A stretch of DNA of 64,000 nucleotides from Oryzias latipes (GCF_002234675.1 NC_019871.2:25499594-25563593); one strand, 5' to 3'. Counted from the stretch's first letter, positions 42,063 through 59,149 are shown. Numbers and translations: made by a program. Notes: generated by a model not told the origin, from the letters alone.

Positions 42063-44651
42063 ATAATACAATTATAAAAAGTTATAAGATGCATTATAGT
42101 GTCATTTAGAAACTCTCACAACTGAGTTCTATGAGATCTACAGCAGGTGTATTTATCTAATGTTAGTCTAATATAAGTTTTGTTTTGAAGAGATGTCTTA
42201 AAGAGTCTGAGCCGTTGACAAAAATGTTGTAGCACTTCTTTCAGATGGTAAAATCCACAATTCCTTTTTGGCCAACATCCAAAGGAGATCTTGTGACTTA
42301 TGAAATAAGGAAACCAATTCCAAACACAAACAATCCCTTTGGGCTTTTTTTCAAGTTTGTTGAGTAAACCGTTAAAACTACAAATAGTTGTAGGACCACA
42401 ACTCAAGTTTTTTAGTAGACTTTTTCTAACAACTAAAATGTTGATTAAAGGATTCTGATAACATATTAATCTATTTATTGCTTATCTTTTCCCCTCATTG
42501 CATAATGTCAATAAAAGAGTAAAAAATAAAAAATAATAAAAACTGAAAGCTTCTTCATAGGACAGAAGATTTGAAGGAGATGCCTCAACAAGGATGGAAA
42601 AATAACAGCTACATTTTTGTTTAACTCTTTAAGAAAATGAAATTTGTGTCTGTAAGATAAAAAGAGAAATAGAGGCTGCATGCCTCGCAACAGTGGAGTC
42701 ACTAAGAGATCTGCTTTCTGGTAAGAGACAGGCAGACGCCTATATGTGCACAATCTAACTACCTTACACCAAAGGTTAAAGCCCTACCTGTGGAAACCTC
42801 TTGCTCTAAATAATGGTCGTCTGTGTGCTGTTCAGTATGGAGAGTGTGTGGACTGATTTCCAAAGTGTTAAGTGTAAAATATCTTTATGCCGCCAACCTG
42901 AGGCCCAAAAACTGTGCTCTTTAACAATAAAGTAAGCATTGTTGTGTATATGTTAGGATTGAACTCAAACTTAATAAAAAGTGAAGTGAAACTTAAAAAA
43001 CATATAAATGTATTGAATTTGTGCAACCATTTCAAATCTGTGAAGAAGAAAGATTTTGTATTTTACTTTGTATAATTTCAAAGGGTTTTCCTTTGGATGG
43101 ATGGATGGATAACATTTGCTATTTTTAAGTCTTAAATTAAACAGTTTTTTTCATTTAAAAATCCAAAAATTAAAAGAGCACATCAACAAAAATCTGTGTT
43201 TTTTGCAGGGCCATCCTTTTATCCTGCAAGAACCCCATTGCCTGGGGAAAAACGTATTATTTTCATATTTGTCTCCAGTTAATCAAGCTGTGCCAATGTA
43301 AATGATCATAAAATAATCTTTCTGGGATGCAGCAGGGAAGCAGCAGTATCCCCTTACTTCAGGAAATAAAACAGTTGACACCACAAACCTGTTGATCCAC
43401 AGCAGCTCTCTGCACCCACACTGCAAGTATTCACACCAGACTATCTTTGAATCTTCACGTCTATGTAGAGCAATGAGTTTGCCAACAGAACAGTTACCTG
43501 ATCCGGGTTTGTCTGCTTTAACCAAATGTAACTGTGAGTGTGACAGCTTCAGGTTCTTCAAAAACAAAGAAGCTTTTGTTTGCAGCAAGGCAACCATCCA
43601 GAGAGGGGCTTCAATCTCTCCTGTCATAACTTCTTGGTTTGGAGAGAATGGGAAGGAGAGGTGAGAGAAGGTGTACACAGGCAGGGATGTCAATGGTGAC
43701 ATGAGTCAAAAAAACTGCTTGTTGAAGTTGCATCGCTGCACACTTACAGAAAAAATGGCTGCCAGAAAAAATGATTTAAAATAAGAAAAAAAAAGCCTTT
43801 AATTGTTTCATTTACAGAGTTTGTGCGGGCTCAAATCTCCAGAGTGCAACATTTAATAACACAGCCAAAGAAGAACAATCAACAACAGTAAGGCTTTAAT
43901 GAGGTGAAAAGAAAACACAATTAAAAATGCATTATTTATCGTCTAATTACATGTTAGGTAATTAGCAATGGAATATATATTAGTTGCAAAATCCTGGACA
44001 ATAAGTGTAGCAAATGAAATATTTCAGTGCAATTAAACACAGTAATTGTTCTAACCAAACCCACACTTTTAAAGCTCTTTAAACAAAACTTTGTTCAATT
44101 AGTTTGATTAGAAGCAAACGTAACCTGTTTCCAAAAATTTTTAAAGTAAAAGATTTTGGTTTGTAATGTTTTGTTTAACATGATGGCTGAAATAAATTAC
44201 TTCAAATTAAGTCATTCCACTTTTTAAAATTTCATTTTTGAAATGCAAAAGAGCCTGAAATGTCAGGCTGACATGCGCGTAGACCCTCCAAGATATCTTG
44301 ACACTTGCATGTGTGAGAAAAAGTCAAAGGATAAGAGGACAAACTTCTGAAGAAATGATCAGACCGTTGACAAGATCTTGAATGATCAGTGCTGTTGTTT
44401 TTCTGCGTTTAGGAAGAAACTTTTTGCATATTCTTTGTAAATGACAAACTTTTGCTTATGCAAAGGTACTGCTCACCAGCCGTTTTTTCTTCAAATATTT
44501 TTTTATTTCCAAAGAAAATGCAAAGTATATTTTTAGCCTTCATGGAATTGGCTCTAAAGTCAGCAGTGCCACTTTTTTTTAATTGCTGTTTTATGGGTCC
44601 CTTGTTTCCTTCACTTTTCTGCAGCAGTCTGTAGAAGCGTTATATTAAGTT

Positions 44652-45815
44652 TCAAAGCCGGTTGGGGTTGGAACTCAGTTGAGGACAATAATTTGGAAAG
44701 TCACTGCAGCATCCTCTAAGGTCTGGGTAACCGTTCCTGGATAAAAACTCTCCCGGCGGGGTTTTGGATGAGGCGCACTCATCCTGACACGCGCCAAATG
44801 CGGCGTTGCACGGTATCTGGTGGGAGTAAAAGTAACTGGCTTGTCCTGAGATCATGTTAAAAGGACACGGGTCAGAGAGTGGCAGAGAGCCTGCAGGGAT
44901 GGACGCAGCGAAGGCGGTGCCAATCTGATGGCGACGGGATGGTGCGCAGCTGAGTCCAATGTAGGACATCTTCTGGTGCACGAACCGGTCTGCTTCTGCT
45001 GGTCCTGCGCTGAGCCGGGCCCGCTGAGAAACCACCGATGCAGCATGGTTTGAGAAGCGGGGCTGAGCGCCTGCGTAAGTTCCTGCGCTAAGTTGCGCGC
45101 GCGCCGGTGTTTGGAGAGGTAAGAACGGCGGCACCGGCCAGTAAAACGAACCAGCGGCGGCCAAGGTGACACTGGTTGCTGCGGTGGTGGATATGAGTCG
45201 ACCTCCTCCTCTTTTTACGCCAAGTTTGAACCTGGAAGAAGCGTCGGTTCTGCGCCGTAGTTTCCCGGACGTGCTCCCTATGAACACATCCTCACTGCAG
45301 GGGTCCAGCATCCAGTAGTTTCCCTTTCCAGGGTCATCATAGTGGCGAGGCACCTTAATAAAACACTTGTTCAGACTCAGGTTGTGCCGAATTGAGTTTT
45401 GCCACCCCTGGCGGTTATCTCTGTAGTACGGAAAGTTTTCCATGATGAACTCATAGATGCCGTTGAGCGTGAGTCTCCGTCCTGGGCTTTGGCGGATCGC
45501 CATCATAATAAGTGCGTTGTAGCTGAAAGGAGGCTTCTCGGGCTTTACGCTCTCCTCTGATCCTCTGCTTTTCTCTGACCCCACCTTAACACGTTCTTGC
45601 TTCACAGCCACTATAGGGTCCACTTTCGCGCGCTGCTTTGGGATCTCAGTGCTCCTTTCATTTGTCTCCTCCTGGGCGCTCTCTTCTGGCTGAGTTGAAC
45701 GCGCCTTCTGGGAAATAGATAAAGACTCTTGATCGCCATCTCTCCTCCACAGCAGGCTACTGATGCTGAAAGAAGACTTTTGAAACAATCGATTTGGAAT
45801 GGTGGGATCCTCCAT
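44652..45815 (-). CDS. foxg1-like: Forkhead box protein G1-like transcription factor (FOXG1 paralog)
   Basis: An intronless frame of 387 residues. The first in-frame ATG is at 45815-45813, with an in-frame TGA shortly upstream; translation from the TTG at 45821 is unlikely. FOXG1 proteins repress transcription in the developing telencephalon, eye and ear. Domains: an eh1-like motif [11 protein letters not shown] (residues 12-22, FOXG1 has KSSFSINSLV), an acidic/charged linker, and a winged-helix domain at about residues 94-188 with recognition helix [27 protein letters not shown] (222-232) corresponds to the Groucho/TLE-binding YWPMSPF segment. [13 protein letters not shown] and the end SSNPNRL mirror FOXG1's C-terminus. 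The His-rich N-terminal stretch of FOXG1 is absent and the linkers differ, so this is probably one of the extra fish foxg1 genes (b, c or d), which I cannot separate by eye. Confidence 0.94.
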   Translation of the reverse strand: MEDPTIPNRLFQKSSFSISSLLWRRDGDQESLSISQKARSTQPEESAQEETNERSTEIPKQRAKVDPIVAVKQERVKVGSEKSRGSEESVKPEKPPFSYNALIMMAIRQSPGRRLTLNGIYEFIMENFPYYRDNRQGWQNSIRHNLSLNKCFIKVPRHYDDPGKGNYWMLDPCSEDVFIGSTSGKLRRRTDASSRFKLGVKRGGGRLISTTAATSVTLAAAGSFYWPVPPFLPLQTPARAQLSAGTYAGAQPRFSNHAASVVSQRARLSAGPAEADRFVHQKMSYIGLSCAPSRRHQIGTAFAASIPAGSLPLSDPCPFNMISGQASYFYSHQIPCNAAFGACQDECASSKTPPGEFLSRNGYPDLRGCCSDFPNYCPQLSSNPNRL

Positions 45816-46900
45816 CTCCAAGTGCGGAGTTCACATTCAGAAGAGAGTGGAGTTGGCAGGAGAGCGCGTCACTGAACACACCGCTGATTCAACCTGGAAA
45901 GAAGCTGAAGACGCACTGACCAATCTGCGCGCCGACAAATGCGCATGTTCCCAGTGCCAAAGCTCGGATCCTTTTTTTTCCTTCTAAAAAAAATCCGAAT
46001 TAAGAAAAAGAATTACAATTAAAAAAGTTCAAGACTGTTTGGTTTGTAGCCCGCTCCCAAAAAAAATCACACGACGTTTTTCCCATCCGACTCTGTTCAA
46101 TAAGTCTTTCAGAATGACTGTCTCTGAGCCCTCCGGTGCATTTATGCCCACAAATCCACGCCCCGTCAAACTCAGCCTCAGTTTTAACGAAGGCAGGCCA
46201 CATCTTCATCTGAGGTTTTTGCACCATCACGCACAAAAACTTCTCAGTTTGGCGTGTGACCAGTACAAAAATTGATCAGGGTACAAATAAAGATTTTTTA
46301 ATCATAAAAAAATATTTTCAAAAATATTTATTTTAGAGAAACAAGACAGAGTAGCCTTTCTGATGTGATTCATTTTAGCAGGAAGGTAATTACACGTTCC
46401 ACATTCCTCTTTAAAAAAGAAGTATTTGCTGCTTTCGTCTTCAGAGAGGTGTCAAAAAGCCTATTCTGAGTGCATTTGAATACATGCTGTGAACCCAGAA
46501 GAAGGAAAAAAGGATGGACTCATTAGGTCGGTAATGACTCACATACAGTTAATTCCCCCCCCAAAACAGTTTCCTAGAATTACACAACTGTCAGTTATAC
46601 TTAAAATGCCTCAGGAAATGTACAGTTGAACCTTTACAGAGTTAAACTTCAAAATGAAAAACGGCCTTCGGGCCTTACTGAAGATATTGGATTTCACAAT
46701 TTGCAAAATTAAAACTTGAATGTTTTCTTTATTATTATTTCCTCTTCAGTTGGTCAAATGTTTGTTTTATGGAACAACACAGTTTCCACATTCAAAGTTA
46801 GGCTCAGAACATTCCTCTTTGGACAGGCTTATTGCCAGACTAGCTAGTAATCAGAGAATATTTACTTTACTGTTAATATGTTTCCTGCTTGCATTTTAAC
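45816..46900. other. Upstream region of the FOXG1-like gene
   Basis: Moderately GC-rich to about 46240, then AT-rich. It probably holds the 5' UTR and promoter of the forkhead gene. No exon or specific motif could be supported. Confidence 0.4.
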
Positions 46901-47780
46901 TCATCTTCAACATGTCTCAACCTGACCCGATTTGACCCGACCGACCTGACTCTTGCACCACACACACTTCAAGGGACGATTTGATCCCATTGCAACCACA
47001 CGAATATTTTCAAGGGACCTCCAGATCTTGCACTACAACCTATCCACGGCCGTACCCAAAGACTACTGACAAGACTCCCCTCTACCCCCTCCCCTCCCCC
47101 TTAAGCCTAGCCCTGAACTGATCCCTAAGCTTAACCCTTACCAGAAGCTGGGGAAAGTATGGTGAACTGGGGTTCTGTCCTCTTCTCTCCTCTATTCTTT
47201 ATAATTTATCAATCATTTAGTTCTCTGTGCCTCTGTTTGGTGCAGTTCGATTCATGAACTCTCCCATTCATGTACTCATGGGAGTGCTTCCAGATTCCAG
47301 TTGGCTCGTCCGTGCTCCTGTACCTGACCAAGTACCTCGCCTCTGCCTCGCCTCTACTACTGCTTTTACACTTGGCACAGTGGATCCTGCTTCCGGCTCG
47401 ACTCGCGCCCCCAGCTGTCCCCCGACTCCAGCTGGATGGAGCTCGTCTGCTGAACTTTATATATGTAGTTGTGGAGTTAGATAAGTTAATTCTTCTCTAG
47501 GAGTTCAGGTAAAGCGCCTGTCCGTCATGGGGTAGGATCCCTCCTTCATGTGGGCACCCCTGAGGTTTTTTCGTTTTCTCCGGAATCCGTTTTTTTAAGA
47601 AGTTTTTTCTTACCGCGAGGGGGGAGGGGGGGCGTCTAGGGGCAGGGATGTCCACTTTTAGTTTAGTTAGTTCAGTTTAGAATTTTTCTATTGAATTGTT
47701 TGTATTCATGATCCTTAAGCCCATCGAGACGACTGTTGTGATTTTGGGCTATACAAATAAAATTGAAGTGAATTGAATCA
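46900..47780 (+). mobile_element. LINE (L2-like) 3' region
   Basis: Ends 'attttgggctatacaaataaaattgaagtgaattgaatc', the classic end of fish L2-type LINEs. It is preceded by 'gtaggatccctccttcatgtgggcacccc', 'tgaggttttttcgttttctcc' and 'ttttttcttaccgcga'. The left boundary is uncertain (clear from about 47160). No reverse transcriptase remains. Confidence 0.7.
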
Positions 47781-48300
47781 AAAGACTTTGTTAATTTAAG
47801 GGCATTACACAAACTTTAATTTACTGACCGATAACAGAAAAACACCCTAAAAAAACAGAATTGCAGACACTGAAAAGTTAAAACAGTGATCTTCGTTTAA
47901 AGGTTGCTCCTGTTCTGAAATATGTGTCAGATGAGACGCTTGTAAATGCCACCTTTTGCTCAGTTGGTATGATAGGTGGCTTTTCTTTTTTAAGCATATA
48001 GCTACACAAAGTGGTGCCTGTCTGTTTATTCGGCCGAGTTGCTTAAATCTTTTAATCTCCTTGGATTTTATTCTCATTTCAGGATTTGATCGCATAGATT
48101 TCTGTGCTGAAAGCGATTCAGCATTCTATGCAAGATGACGCATCTCACACCATGCATCAGAGATCCACTGGAATCTGAACAGCCCTGCACCTCTTCGTGT
48201 CATCTGCTCAGACGTCCAATGACTGAATGAAGGGATCCAACTACAGAATTGTTTTAGGGAAAAAAACTAGAGTCCAACACAAACAAAGTTTCATTTCAGA
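47781..48300. other. Intergenic DNA between the LINE tail and the PGRP gene
   Basis: No exon, repeat or RNA gene was recognised. Confidence 0.4.
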
Positions 48301-48306
48301 TTTATT
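48301..48306 (-). terminator. Polyadenylation signal of the PGRP gene
   Basis: Plus-strand tttatt gives AATAAA on the minus strand, 315 bp after the stop codon. Canonical and plausible, not proven. Confidence 0.45.
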
Positions 48307-48620
48307 TTTCAACAACATAGTCAAAAGAAATGAAAATGTTACTAAATAAAAAACACTTAGATTGCATTTGGAAACAATTCACTTAAATATTTCACTTAAT
48401 CAAAAATGAGAACCCATTCCTATCAAGATAGAAATGAAACTGACTCCCATTTGTTTTTCTTCTGCAGGAGCTGCAGCTTTTCTTTCCTCCTTTGTGATGG
48501 CTCCCTCTGCTGTGAGAGAGGCAGCAGGGTTTCACAGCAAACACCACAGACGTCTTTGAAGTTCATGTAGAAGCATGGAAACAATAGTTAGTGTTGAGTC
48601 AGGGAACGCCTCCCTGAGAG

Positions 48621-49406
48621 CTACGCGGCACTCCTTAGATGAGTCAGAGCAGCGTAAAGGTTGTCTCCCGGACATTGGGTACTAGCTAAATCTCTGTGTC
48701 CACACAGAACAAACTTCGGATGTATGTAGCTCTGGGAAACTCCAAACAGCAGCAGCCGTTTGACTGACAGTAAAGCCTCCTTGCTCAGTTTGTCACCTGA
48801 AATTCCAAAAAGAAGTCATAGTAGGTATAATGTATTGAATTTGTTGTCAAGCTACAAAAAGGAGGACTTACTGTTAAAGTTGCCCATGAAGGCAATTCCC
48901 AGAGAGTCATGGTTGTGGCCTTTGGTATGCGCCCCCACGACTCCCCAGCCGCGGCCCTCAAACACAGTACCATCTCCTCCGACAAGAAAGCTGAAATATC
49001 AAAGTGTTTTTCCTCATAGCATTTCTTTTTTACGCCTAAATTACACCACCATTTTCCTTTGGAACAATTCTTGCAGCTGAAGCAAAATAAAAAACAAAAC
49101 AAAAAAAACCCTCACTTATAGCCAATGTCATCAAAGCCCCTTTGGTTCATGTGCATGCTCTGAATGCTGACGAGGTGCTCCTTGCTGTCTGCCAGGCCTC
49201 TGCAGTTTTGAAGGGCAGTGTGGTGTATCACAACCCTCTGAGCTGAACCTTTCAGAGCCTCCTTTTGTTTCGGAGCGGCCGCCCCCCACTGTAGCCTTGA
49301 AACAACATTCACTGAAAAACCCCAAATAAGACCATGAGGTTAAACCATGGCTGAAAATCTAGTCAAGGAAGGGCAGTCTGTCTGTTTTCATACCTGTTTG
49401 CTCCAT
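48621..49406 (-). CDS. pglyrp: Peptidoglycan recognition protein, short cytosolic-type with intact amidase residues
   Basis: Four coding exons on the minus strand: 49394-49406, 49116-49311, 48872-48990 and 48621-48796 (TAG). All have GT-AG borders and join in frame to 167 residues beginning [16 protein letters not shown]. The whole protein is one PGRP/type-2 amidase domain. Zinc ligands and catalytic residues correspond to His34 (VVIHHTA), Tyr69 (DDIGYNF), His143 (CGHRD) and Cys151 (STQCPG), so N-acetylmuramoyl-L-alanine amidase activity is predicted. [20 protein letters not shown] and GIAFMGNF are family signatures. No signal peptide: an in-frame stop precedes the ATG on contiguous DNA, though a further upstream exon cannot be excluded. 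Cys41 is present but the usual partner six residues on is Ser47. Closest to fish PGLYRP5/PGLYRP1-type genes. Confidence 0.93.
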
Positions 49407-49579
49407 GAGGCTGCAGACAGCCGCCCGTGCTTGTTGTGACTGCCCGGCTGCTGACTTATCTGAGTTCTGTTAGGAGGGCGGAGTCTTGGAAAGTACACCT
49501 TCCTCGTTCTTGATTGTTTGATGTGGATGCAAGCAAACACTTATTTTACCAACTGGTCTTTCTGGCAGTGACGGTCTGC

Positions 49580-49976
49580 AGTTGCCCAACCAGTTGAGAG
49601 GAATATCCATGCCTGAAAAAGAAGGAAGTGTGATTTTCATTTTGGGTCAAATGTCCCTCGCAGCGACAAAAAACTACAGGCAGTTTTCACACAGATCATG
49701 TCTCTGCATGAGGCCTCCAGTAACAGGAAGAGCAGTTTCAGCAGACTTTTGTCCCAACGCTGCACCACGGACAGACTTGGAGAGTCTTTTGTCCCACGAG
49801 CCATCAGACTGCACAGCACACCATCGTAGCACCAGAGAACTTTTACTATCTTTTGATCAGACTGAAATGTTCTGGGAAATTTGATTTTAGGTGATTGTTC
49901 TTATTTGCTTCTTATTTATTTATTTATTTATTGTGTTTTTATTCGTTTCAGGAATGATTGTGTTTTTTAAGTGTGG
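49580..49976 (+). mobile_element. Non-LTR retrotransposon 3' end with microsatellite tail
   Basis: One frame reads SSFSRLLSQRCTTDRLGESF, then VPRAIRLHSTPS and a stop, the usual C-terminus of Rex/L2-type LINE ORF2 (SFxPxAxRLxNS). A short 3' UTR follows and ends directly in the (TATC)n tract at 49977. This fits an element whose tail seeded the microsatellite. Confidence 0.6.
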
Positions 49977-50098
<122 letters not shown>

Positions 50099-50123
50099 AA
50101 ACTTCTCCCCCCCCCCCCCCCCC

Positions 50124-52040
50124 AGGTTCCTAACCAGACTTTCACAAGAAGAAGTTTGAAAATCCTGAAAAACAGATTCTAGTTTTTCTTCCACAGGTCA
50201 GAAAAGTCAAGGAGGTTTCAGAAATTTACTAGAAAAATGACTATGAGTAATAGTTTGATGCAAAACGGACCCATTTCAAAAGGTTAAAGACAGGTGTGCT
50301 TTGCATTCTTGCAAAAGTGAACAAGTGTCCGCTCTTGCTCAGTACAGTGAAGCCACTGAAAAGTCCAAAGATATCAATGTTTGACTCATTTTCATAATGT
50401 GTCACGCACATGAATTTAACAGGAAGGAGGTCTGTGTTGATCAGTGAGGCATATTTAGTGCTACAAACAGTGTTGGAGAAGCTAAAATTATGCAAAATAA
50501 GATTATTCTGTGGCTGCAACAACTGAGGACAAAAAATGAATATGCTAATGCATCTGTGGTGCCTTGCACTAGACTAGACTAGACTGAGATTTTGTGTGTT
50601 TATTTTTCCAAAAGCTGCATGACCTGCGTCACATTAAGCATGAAACACACTTGTTGTTTCTCTGGAAAGATTTGAATGGCAGGCAGAGCTACACATTTGT
50701 TTCAGGGACATTGAAAGATCCACAACAAGGAAGTAATGCGCTGCAATCCTCGTGTAGGAGGAAACAACGCCGTGTCTAAGGCCTAGAGTGAGGTTCAATG
50801 GGACGCCGTGAGGACATGTGTTGCCTCAACCAGCAGTTGCAGATTCTGCACAGTCACAAGACGCGTGTGCGGCTAAAGTCACAACACAAGGAAAACCCAC
50901 TGGCATATCAGAACAGCTGTTTGATCCAGGGGCACCACAAATGCTGGAATTTCCATTTTGAAAAATGTGACTGGTGTGGGAATCAGTGCACTCTTCAGTC
51001 AGGTGCATATGGGATCATAACAATAACCACATAATAAAAAGGAAAAATTGAAGCTACAGCATCTCCTAAAGAGCCTTTCTGGTCATCTGTGGCCCGCCCA
51101 GCGTATTTTCTACGCCACAAATAAGATCTTTTTTAAATTGAAATTGATTTGATTTTTTAAAGCACAAAAAAGAACAGCTCAAGGTGCTGTAATATACGTA
51201 TATAAAAACAAACAAGAACGCAAAAACACCAATTCCCACACATGTAATAAAATAATAGAATAAGCCCCTCATAATAAATGACACATAAACAAGCACAAAT
51301 GAAGGAGAAATGATTAGAAGAAGCTAAAGAAGAGAGAACCCAGAAAGCGCCGTCCATCCTGTCTTCCTGTTGGCCGCGGCGTCAAATAGTATCGTTTTTT
51401 TTACCTGCTACTAATATGAAAAAAGATAGAGTCAGAAATGCCTTTTTAAACGTAATTTTCTAACCATATGTCCTTGATGTTAAAAACTACATTTTCCTCT
51501 GAGTGGGTCTTCAAAGTGTGGATGCTGTCTCTGGTGTTTTGTGTACAAAGGGGGCACCACTAACTGTTACAGCATCATTAGAAAGGCTGTTTCTGTACTG
51601 GAGGGTTAAAACATCAATAATGACGACTTTTATTGTGTATTTTCAATTGGGTGTAATTGTTCAGAATAGTTAAAGCCTTTTCTTGAAATAAATTTAGTTT
51701 TAACATTGAAGCCTCATGTGGATTATTAAAAAGTTCATAATAATTTTCTTTATAAGTGTTTATTCTTAAAGAGATTTGGGCTTGAGCGGCTGCAAAACAT
51801 GCTATGGTTTGACTTCTAAACTATGGCGAGACCCATTTCACCAATCACAGAGCAGCCTCTCTTTTCTTTATTCCCATCACGGTAAACTAAGTTTGGTTAA
51901 ATCATTGCAGCTCACTGCCGCAGAACCTCAAAATTTCACATTTTTTTAACCCAAAAATCAAAACTAAGTAAAGATACGGGTGCACTGAACAACAACAATC
52001 CTTTAAAATGAGCACAGAATATACAGAATATACAAAAAAA
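50124..52040. other. Intergenic DNA between PGRP and polr2i
   Basis: AT-rich sequence. No exon, RNA gene or recognisable transposon was seen. Confidence 0.45.
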
Positions 52041-52046
52041 AAGGTT

Positions 52047-52052
52047 TTTAAT
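52047..52052 (-). terminator. polr2i: Possible polyadenylation signal of polr2i
   Basis: Plus-strand tttaat gives ATTAAA on the minus strand, 113 bp after the stop codon. It is the common variant hexamer; weak evidence. Confidence 0.35.
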
Positions 52053-52164
52053 GAAATCAGACACAATTAAAAACAGGAGGTTATAAGATGCAACTAGAAA
52101 TATTCTTTGCAAAAACTGAATGCGTGTTGAAGTCCATGTTTTGGGTGGAGGTTTTTCCCAGCGT

Positions 52165-56512
<4,348 letters not shown>

Positions 56513-56640
56513 TAAAAATGTATTTATTGAAAGAAAAGCACGTTAGTTACAGCAACAGCAGTCTGTTAGCTAGTAAGCCTTCGGGTGATGAGAAGATGCA
56601 AACTGCGCATGTGTGAAAATGCAGAGGGTGGTTCTGTCAG
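56513..56640 (-). promoter_or_regulatory. polr2i: Probable polr2i 5' UTR and promoter
   Basis: Directly upstream of the RPB9 ATG. It contains 'ctgcgcatgtg' (about 56603-56613), similar to an NRF-1 site, which is common in polymerase and housekeeping promoters. No TATA box was noticed. Confidence 0.35.
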
Positions 56641-58139
56641 CACAGCGCCATCTAAAGGTTGGCGGACTACATGAAAATCTGTGAAAATACTGAATAAACC
56701 TTTCGACAAACAAGCATGAGTATTTATTTTAATGTTACTATTTAACATAAATATAAAGTAAATGTTTTGTTTTCTGCAAACATAAAACATAAACACAAAG
56801 AAAAAAATAAAATTTTACAAAACATGAAATAGTTTATAGCTTTTGACTGAGATCTACATGACTTCCTCTCAAAATAAAAGACATCCAGTGTCACATTTGA
56901 TCATAAATGCAGCAGCACATGGTTGTAGTGTTTTGTTAGCAGTGCAAAAAAAATAAAAGTCACAGTGTACTTTACTGTTTGTGGTGGATCTCAGCTAGAA
57001 ATGTGTAAATCTAACAAACTAAAAATTAAATCAGTGCTAATGAAGTGACTTTTACTATTTTTTTAACCATAAGGTGCACTAAAAATCCTTAAATTTGTTT
57101 AACTACCGCCTTATAATCTGGTGTGCCTTAAGTTTGAAATCTGGTTGTGCTAAGTGACCTTCAATTGACTTTCCGTGGTACACGGAGTACAAAAATCTGT
57201 CAAAATGTTTTAGTTCAGGTGTTTGTGAATGAGTTGCATAAAGTTTGAATTAAGTACTTGAATACTTACTTTTTTACATTTTTATTACAGTTAATGTTTT
57301 AAATTTAAAACTGTATTTTTCTTTAATAAGAGAGCTTTAATAGAGGGGCTTAAAGAGGGGCTCCGAGGCCTCAGGTTGCAGCCCCCGTCATTAGTGAATG
57401 AATGAACAAACCATTTTTCTCATTGGTCTTCATCCTGTGGATGTCACAACATAAAGGGACCCTTTTTTCTTTAGTATCCTTCTCACTCACAGCAACATTT
57501 CTTCCTTCTCTCTACATTCATGAACTTCCTTTTTGGCATTCTTCCTGGGAGATTTTTACCCTTTTTTTTAAATGCAAATAATCACTTTTCCTCATCTAAA
57601 CATGTCAAAATCATCTCAATCTGCCTTCACTGCATTTATCTACTAAACATCTAACATAACTTGAACCTCTGTTGTAAATCAAGGGGTGAAATCCAGCAAA
57701 ACTTAATTTTAGGAGTGTAAGGTTAAAGTTTTAATGAAGACTGTGGCTGAAATACTCAGTTAAGAGCACACGGCAGCAAAACTAGTCTTTTATTCCCTGG
57801 ATGTCCAGGAGGTGGCATGAACGGTCAGAAGACTCTGTTATCAAACATGGGTATGGAGAGCTTTTGATCTACTCTCTTGCACTTTGTGCTCACAATGATT
57901 TCTCCTCTAGATAAGAAAAGGAAAGGAATGAATCCACCGTGAAAAATCCTCAGGGAGATCCAAGAGCATAATCCAAAGGCAATCCAGGCCCTGTAGCAGT
58001 AATCCAATGAAGAGGACAGGGTCAGAGGCATGAAGTGAGAACTTGACATGAACTTGATACAAGAGCTGGACCAAGCAGAAGACCCACTAAGAGCTGGCAA
58101 CACGGCGGTCTGTGACTGAGCAATTAATAATGTGGAACA
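56641..58139. other. Intergenic DNA upstream of polr2i
   Basis: AT-rich. 57430-57680 contains degraded RTE-like LINE phrases on the minus strand ('catctaacataacttgaacctctg' type). 57780-58130 looks like another unnamed interspersed repeat, with a 92-codon minus frame of low credibility. No host exon was seen. Confidence 0.4.
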
Positions 58140-58620
58140 CAGGTTACAAAATGTTGATGGGAAGGATTCAGTCCCCCACTTGCTTCACTGCTGCTTCCTA
58201 CAACCTCATTGTTACACTAGAGTTCCTCTAATTCAAACACAAGTACTCAGTTTTACTGCTGCTGATCTTTATTCATCTTCTTTCCAGAGCAAACCTTCAT
58301 CTGTTGACATGTTCCTCAACCTGCTCCCTGCTCTCAGTATGGAAGACAATGGCTTCTGCAAACATTATGGTCCATAGAGGTTTGTGTCTGACCTCATCTG
58401 TCATTCGTCCATCATTGCAGCAACAAGAAGGAGCTCAAAGCTGATGCTGGGAGCAATCCTCCCTCCACCTTGAACTCCTCTGTCACACCTACAGCACATC
58501 TTACCACTGTTGTCCAGCTCTCAAAGATGTCCTGAACAAATCCACATTTCCTCATACAAACCACAGCTCTTCTGATCTTCTCTGTTCTTCCCTAAACACA
58601 TTCAGGCCAAACGCCTTCCT
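58140..58620 (-). pseudogene. RTE-like LINE reverse transcriptase fragment
   Basis: The minus strand around 58300-58375 reads WTIMFAEAIVFHTESREQVEEHV. This aligns with the RT catalytic box region of fish RTE-type LINEs (MFADDIVICSESREQVEE). The catalytic Asp-Asp is replaced (AEA), so it is dead. Neighbouring sequence continues the element in shifting frames. Confidence 0.7.
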
Positions 58621-58739
58621 GCGTGACACTCAGTACTAACAGGGTGGATTGGGGGGCTACGCCATCAAGTGGTTCCTGGATGTGGCTGTTTTTGCAGGTC
58701 ACTGCTTCCCTGTAGGGGATGGGCCCAATGTAGAGAACA

Positions 58740-58769
58740 AATCTCATACACTAAGGTGTGTATGAGATT
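58740..58769. repeat. 12-bp perfect inverted repeat
   Basis: Arms 58740-58751 (aatctcatacac) and 58758-58769 with a 6-nt loop. Origin unknown; possibly the fused ends of a lost MITE. Confidence 0.7.
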
Positions 58770-59149
58770 CATTCATGATGGAAAATCTGTTTGTGATTCA
58801 CACATCTTGATAAATTACATTAGGCTACTACCAACACAATGACACTTTAAAATGACTCCATATGAGAGATTTTTTTTTTTGTGGAAAACTATTTATTTAC
58901 TCCTAATTTCATATATCTTCTTTGCTGATGCCACCAAAGACTGAAAATACAGCAACGGATGTCACAGCTGATTATATGTTCTTTAAGACAAAACACTCCA
59001 AAAATTCCTTCATTATCTATTTTTTTGAAAAAATAAGTTGAGAATTGATCTTTGCTTATCCTATCCCTGCTGTAATTAATTAGCTGAAAAGTTGTAATCT
59101 CACACTTCTAGTAAATATTTGATTGGTCACCCTAAATTTTGTCGGTAGG

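Larger units (their letters stand above)
41086..44640. other. Intergenic DNA between snrpd2 and the FOXG1-like gene
   Basis: Holds an AAC/AAT-rich simple repeat (about 41443-41560), a tRNA-derived SINE (41821-42062) and otherwise AT-rich sequence. No exon was recognised. Part of 44.1-44.6 kb must be the 3' UTR of the forkhead gene. Confidence 0.5.

Noticed and set aside
44852-45172. 106-codon minus-strand frame inside the forkhead gene
   Set aside because: It is an out-of-frame shadow of the FOXG1-like CDS.
45816-45821. Two extra codons before the FOXG1-like ATG (start at TTG)
   Set aside because: TTG is an unlikely vertebrate start. The ATG at 45815 is the first in-frame ATG after a stop.
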